18,472 nucleotides of DNA from Flavobacteriales bacterium UBA2798 (lineage in GTDB: Bacteria > Bacteroidota > Bacteroidia > Flavobacteriales_D > UBA2798): contig DEHO01000008.1 of the NCBI GenBank assembly GCA_002351955.1, positions 14,681-33,152 of the forward strand, in the 5' to 3' direction. Within the stretch, counting starts at the first letter, position 1; each line of letters begins with the position of its first letter. A program made the translations under genes and the position numbers. The notes beneath the pieces were generated by a model. It did no database searches. It was not told the DNA's origin and saw only the letters and a program-made list of their open reading frames with translations. Positions 15,004-18,472 of the stretch are shown here, piece by piece.

Positions 15004-16195
15004 CGAACAGGAGCTGCATGATGATTCCTTTTACCAGCAGATTGCAAAGACTTATCATGGTCTGGAAGAATTGCTAGCAGACGAAATTCGGGAATTGGGA
15101 GGGACGGATGTACTTGTATTGAACCGAGCTGTTTCCTATTCAGGAGATGATGAATTGATGTACAAAGTCAATCTTCATTCACGTACTGCGCTTGCTGTTT
15201 TGGTTCCAATTGAAACGTTCAAAGCTGAAGATCCGGATGATCTGTATGAAAAAGCGATGAAGGTTGAATGGGAAAATTATTTTTCCTGTAATGATTCCTT
15301 TGCGATTCACCATTCGATTAACTCAGATTTTTTTACGCATAGTCAGTTCGCTGCACTTAAACTGAAAGACGCCATTGTTGACCGATTCAGAAAAGTCGAA
15401 GGTCGTCGTCCGAGTGTCGACAAGGAAAATCCACAGTTCCGTATCAACATCCATATTTTCAAACAGGAAGTCACACTATCATTCGACAGCAGCGGAGAAC
15501 CACTGTTTAAACGCGGATACCGTCAGCGCCAGAGTCAGGCTCCGCTCAATGAAATTCTTGCAGCAGGAATGATCATGTTTAGCGGATGGAAAGGAGAAAA
15601 AACATTTATCGATCCGATGTGCGGAAGCGGAACATTACCCATTGAAGCAGCAATGATAGCAATGAATATCCCCGCAGGCTGGTACAGAAGGCGTTTTGGG
15701 TTTATGAATTGGAACAATTACGACGAACGCCTTTGGAACAGGATTAAAGATGAGGCAAGAGAAAAGATCCTCAAACAACCGCCTCACCTGATTATTGGAA
15801 GCGATATCCTAAGTGAAAACATCGATAAATGTGAACGCAATGCCCATTTGATTCGATGCAATCAGCTAAAGTTTGCTGTTCGCGATTTCTTTGATTTCCA
15901 GCGTCCCGATAATGAAGCAGCACTTGTAATGCTAAATCCCCCTTATGGTGAAAGGCTGGATAACGAACCCGAACTTGAGAATTTTTATAAGGCAATTGGT
16001 GATGAATTCAAAAAGAAGTTCACCGGTTGTGATGCATGGCTGATCAGCTCAAATATGGAGGCAATTAAGAAAATCGGATTAAAAGCCGATCAGAAAATCA
16101 CCCTGTATAACGGTCCTCTCGAATGTAAACTCCTTCATTTCCCCTTATTTGAAGGTTCTCAAAAGGAAAAACAGGGAAAAGTTAACGGAAACTAA
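14975..16195 (+). CDS. THUMP-domain class I SAM-dependent RNA methyltransferase (RlmL N-domain-like)
   Basis: The 406-residue protein resembles the 23S rRNA guanine-N2 methyltransferase (RlmL N-terminal half) / YpsC family. An N-terminal ferredoxin-like part begins 'FYQQIAKTYHGLEELLADEI' (about 19-38), a THUMP domain lies at about 60-170 ('FRINIHIFKQEVTLSFDSSG'), and a Rossmann methyltransferase domain follows. The SAM-binding motif is D213-P-M-C-G-S-G-T220 and the N2-guanine/adenine catalytic motif N321-P-P-Y324 sits in 'NPPYGERL'. It most likely methylates guanine N2 in rRNA; the target base is inferred from the family. The ATG at 14975 overlaps the upstream TPR gene by 29 bp. The open frame extends back to 14807 but that extension lies wholly inside the TPR gene and is not conserved-looking. 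Confidence 0.9.
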   Translation: MESTERNENNEQELHDDSFYQQIAKTYHGLEELLADEIRELGGTDVLVLNRAVSYSGDDELMYKVNLHSRTALAVLVPIETFKAEDPDDLYEKAMKVEWENYFSCNDSFAIHHSINSDFFTHSQFAALKLKDAIVDRFRKVEGRRPSVDKENPQFRINIHIFKQEVTLSFDSSGEPLFKRGYRQRQSQAPLNEILAAGMIMFSGWKGEKTFIDPMCGSGTLPIEAAMIAMNIPAGWYRRRFGFMNWNNYDERLWNRIKDEAREKILKQPPHLIIGSDILSENIDKCERNAHLIRCNQLKFAVRDFFDFQRPDNEAALVMLNPPYGERLDNEPELENFYKAIGDEFKKKFTGCDAWLISSNMEAIKKIGLKADQKITLYNGPLECKLLHFPLFEGSQKEKQGKVNGN

Positions 16196-16224
16196 ATCGT
16201 TACTGCTTGAATTTCAATGAAAAC

Positions 16225-16257
16225 TTGTCCTTATATCGCAGATTTTTAGTAGAATTG
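16225..16257 (+). promoter_or_regulatory. Candidate promoter for the SpoIIE-type phosphatase gene
   Basis: TTG at 16225-16227, a 22-nt spacer and TAGAATTG at 16250-16257 match TTG-N17-23-TAnnTTTG with one mismatch. The predicted start near 16264 gives a leader of about 13 nt before the TTG start codon at 16277, similar to the yebC layout. Confidence 0.4.
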
Positions 16258-16276
16258 TAAGCCAAACACCCTTGCC

Positions 16277-17773
16277 TTGAGTACAGTTTTCAGGAAAATA
16301 TTTGCCAATGCCTCCACACGTATTCTCATACTCGTATTTGCTGTTATTATTGGCATCACTTCCTATTTTCTGGTTACCGGTTACTATACCCAGCTTGATC
16401 TTTATGAGAAAGCTGAGCTCAACAAATTACGGGGAATAGCCAATACACTCGCTCGTCAGATAGATGGAACTGCTCATGATATTCTTTATCAGCAGTATCC
16501 GAAAAAAGACCAGATTCAGACCACATCACAAGACCCTGTATATCTGGAATTCCACCGAATACTTGAAGAGGCACACGATGCTAATGAACTTGAAACAGCC
16601 ATTTACACGATTGTATACGAACCAAAGGAGAAGATTTTTCGCTTTGCAGTTTTTTCAGATACGGTTTACTGGCGACACGAATGGGAGAAATTCCACGATA
16701 CCCACGTGCAGCAATATGAAACCGGTGGCATAATTCACCCTTACACGGATGAGAATGGCACCTGGCTTTCGGCCTTTCATCCTATTCGCGACCATAAGGG
16801 AAAAGTAGTAGCAGTTGTTCAGGTTGATTCCCGCTTTGAGCCTTTTATTCTACAAACCAGAAAAGAGATTGGAATTCGTGCAGGAATATCATTGGCTATT
16901 ATTGGTCTGATTGGTTTTGTTCTCTTCCGATCTATTCGCGGAATATTGAAAAAGGAAGAACAGATGACCAATGAAATCATTCAGAGCAAGGAGATCATTG
17001 AGGCGAAGAACAAGGATATTACAGACAGTATTATCTACGCAAAAAGAATTCAGGAAGCCATTCTGCCCTCGGTTGATCACATTCGTGAACAATTGAAAGA
17101 TTCGTTCGTATTGTTCCTTCCACGCGACATTGTGAGCGGTGATTTCTATTGGTACACCGATCATGCCGACCGTGTTTACATTGCAGCAGTTGACTGTACT
17201 GGTCACGGAGTTCCGGGTGCGTTCATGAGCATGATTGGAAATACGCTGCTGAACGAAATCATCAACCAGAAAGATGTTCGCGATCCCGGCAAAGCGTTGG
17301 ATCTGTTGGATGCTGGAATAAGAAAAGCTCTTAAGCAAAACGACGACAATACGGAAACACGCGATGGTATGGACCTCGCTTTGGTGTCATTGTGTAAACA
17401 CTTTAAAGACCTTACTTTCTCCGGAGCATTTCGTCCACTTTTGCATATACGAGGTGATGAATTGACCGAACATCGTGCCAACCGTTTCCCTATCGGCGGA
17501 GGAAATGCCTACGTAAAAACGCCATTTACCACCACAACTGTTCAACTTCAATCGGGCGATTTAATCTATCTTTTCTCCGATGGATACCCTGATCAGATTG
17601 GTGGCGAAGGCGATAAAAAATTCATGACCCGCAGATTCAAAGAGCTGATCATGGAACATAAGAATCTCCCCATGGCCCAGCAGGAAAAAATCCTGTTGAA
17701 ATCACTTCAGGACTGGCAGGGAGAACATGAACAGATGGATGACATCCTCGTTATCGGAATCCGGGTTCCCTAA
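16277..17773 (+). CDS. Membrane-bound SpoIIE-type PP2C serine phosphatase with extracytoplasmic sensor-like domain
   Basis: The 498-residue protein has a transmembrane helix at about 13-35, an extracytoplasmic domain at about 36-197 that looks like a Cache-type sensor ('GTWLSAFHPIRDHKGKVVAV'; inference), a second helix at about 199-218, a short coiled-coil linker ('KDITDSIIYAKRIQEAILPS', about 246-265), and a C-terminal SpoIIE/PP2C domain. The metal-binding acidic residues are visible: D284/D289 in 'RDIVSGDFYW', D306 in 'VDCTGHGVPGAFMSM', D435 in 'SDGYPDQIGG', and D488/D489 in 'QMDDILVIG'. It probably dephosphorylates a Ser/Thr-phosphorylated partner such as an anti-anti-sigma factor in response to an external signal; neither is encoded nearby. 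The start must be TTG at 16277: an in-frame TAG lies at 16250-16252 and no ATG occurs before the first helix. A DUF1573 gene follows after 12 bp. Confidence 0.88.
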   Translation: MSTVFRKIFANASTRILILVFAVIIGITSYFLVTGYYTQLDLYEKAELNKLRGIANTLARQIDGTAHDILYQQYPKKDQIQTTSQDPVYLEFHRILEEAHDANELETAIYTIVYEPKEKIFRFAVFSDTVYWRHEWEKFHDTHVQQYETGGIIHPYTDENGTWLSAFHPIRDHKGKVVAVVQVDSRFEPFILQTRKEIGIRAGISLAIIGLIGFVLFRSIRGILKKEEQMTNEIIQSKEIIEAKNKDITDSIIYAKRIQEAILPSVDHIREQLKDSFVLFLPRDIVSGDFYWYTDHADRVYIAAVDCTGHGVPGAFMSMIGNTLLNEIINQKDVRDPGKALDLLDAGIRKALKQNDDNTETRDGMDLALVSLCKHFKDLTFSGAFRPLLHIRGDELTEHRANRFPIGGGNAYVKTPFTTTTVQLQSGDLIYLFSDGYPDQIGGEGDKKFMTRRFKELIMEHKNLPMAQQEKILLKSLQDWQGEHEQMDDILVIGIRVP

Positions 17774-17785
17774 TCATTCGTTGGT

Positions 17786-18472
17786 ATGCGGGTGATCATC
17801 TTCTTCCTGACACTTTTTTCCATCCCGTCTTTGCACTCTCAAAGCATAGGAATTTATTTCCCTGAGATCGTTTTTGATTTTGGCTATGTGATGGAAGCCG
17901 AAGGAAAAGTTTATCACACCTTTCATTTTAGCAATAACGGAAAAGAGACGGTCGAAATAAAAGAGATTGCAACGTCATGTGGCTGTATGCTTCCCCGGGC
18001 ATCAGGAAAAAAGCTGGAACCTGGTGAGAAAGGATTTATTCAGGTCGAATACGATCCCGAAGGACGTCCGGGAAAATTCATCAAATCCATTGAGATCGTT
18101 TTTTCCTCTTCCTCAGTTTCAGAACAAAAATTTTACCTCAACATAAAGGGAATTGTTATTGGGAAAGAAGTATTACCGGCCTTTAAAGAAGACTGGAAAC
18201 AAACCCAATTGCAAATTAAACCCTTTAAAGCTGTTATTGTTTCAGCTTCCGATTTTCGCTTTTTGAACCAGCCGGAGCTTCAGACTTTCATCAACGATAT
18301 CACTTACGAAATTGACTTGAACGGATTCAGCACTGTCGAGTTGGAAATATTAATCCCTAAAGGAAAAAAGCTATCAGAACCGGCAGATCAATTGTTTCTT
18401 CCGGCAAAAAAATACCTGATTTCCGAATTACGAAGAAGAAATTATTCTCAGAATCAAATCGGTTTTCTTGAA
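17786..18472 (+). CDS. DUF1573 domain-containing secreted protein, 3' truncated by window
   Basis: Reading from the ATG at 17786 gives 229 codons that stay open to the last base, so the gene continues beyond the window. A signal peptide (about 1-19, 'VIIFFLTLFSIPSLHSQ') is followed by an Ig-like DUF1573 domain (about 25-130) with the hallmark 'ATSCGCMLPRASGKKLEPG' and 'IQVEYDPEGRPGKFIKSIE'. DUF1573 proteins are abundant in Bacteroidetes and resemble ASH/MSP-type beta-sandwich domains; their function is unknown. The part after about residue 135 is probably a second domain, with no recognisable motif in the visible portion. It starts 12 bp after the phosphatase stop codon and is most likely co-transcribed with it. 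Signal peptide and start position agree well. Confidence 0.85.
   Translation, partial: MRVIIFFLTLFSIPSLHSQSIGIYFPEIVFDFGYVMEAEGKVYHTFHFSNNGKETVEIKEIATSCGCMLPRASGKKLEPGEKGFIQVEYDPEGRPGKFIKSIEIVFSSSSVSEQKFYLNIKGIVIGKEVLPAFKEDWKQTQLQIKPFKAVIVSASDFRFLNQPELQTFINDITYEIDLNGFSTVELEILIPKGKKLSEPADQLFLPAKKYLISELRRRNYSQNQIGFLE

Overview
This window looks like chromosomal DNA of a member of the Bacteroidota (Bacteroidetes), from a lineage with a type IX secretion system (T9SS). The evidence is the tail of a Bat aerotolerance operon, a giant beta-strand-repeat surface protein followed by a T9SS type A sorting domain, SpoIIE-type phosphatase and DUF1573 proteins of the kind common in this phylum, promoter-like TAnnTTTG boxes, and the absence of clear Shine-Dalgarno sequences. 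Gene density is high. No stretch over 300 bp lacks a gene; the largest gaps are 3828-4051 and 13468-13653. I saw no rRNA, tRNA, CRISPR array, insertion sequence or prophage gene.

Left part (1-3827, + strand): the 3' part of batD, then batE, a Rossmann/DUF2520 protein and an EVE-domain protein. The four are chained by 4-bp stop/start overlaps and are probably one translationally coupled operon. A separate YebC/TACO1 gene with its own promoter follows.

Centre (4052-9094, + strand): a 1600-aa secreted repeat protein with about five 170-198-aa repeat units. A single in-frame TAA (8852-8854) separates it from an otherwise intact 79-residue T9SS sorting domain. This is the most striking observation here: without the domain the protein should not be exported and anchored by the T9SS. 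It is either a recent nonsense mutation, a readthrough product, or a sequence error.

Right-centre (9097-11094): a LysR-type regulator diverges from an SbtA-family sodium/bicarbonate symporter gene. The 111-bp gap holds an inverted repeat that could be a shared operator, and no sbtB follows. Next, on the minus strand (11134-13467), is a probable operon in transcription order: SUI1/YciH-like translation factor, beta-lactamase-fold serine hydrolase lipoprotein (4-bp overlap), and an unrecognised lipoprotein.

Right part (13654-18472, + strand): a secreted TPR protein whose 3' end overlaps a THUMP-domain RNA methyltransferase, then a membrane-bound SpoIIE-type phosphatase with an extracytoplasmic sensor-like domain, followed 12 bp later by a DUF1573 protein that runs off the window. 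Overall the window is a mix of cell-envelope, signalling and translation-related housekeeping genes, with one interrupted surface protein.
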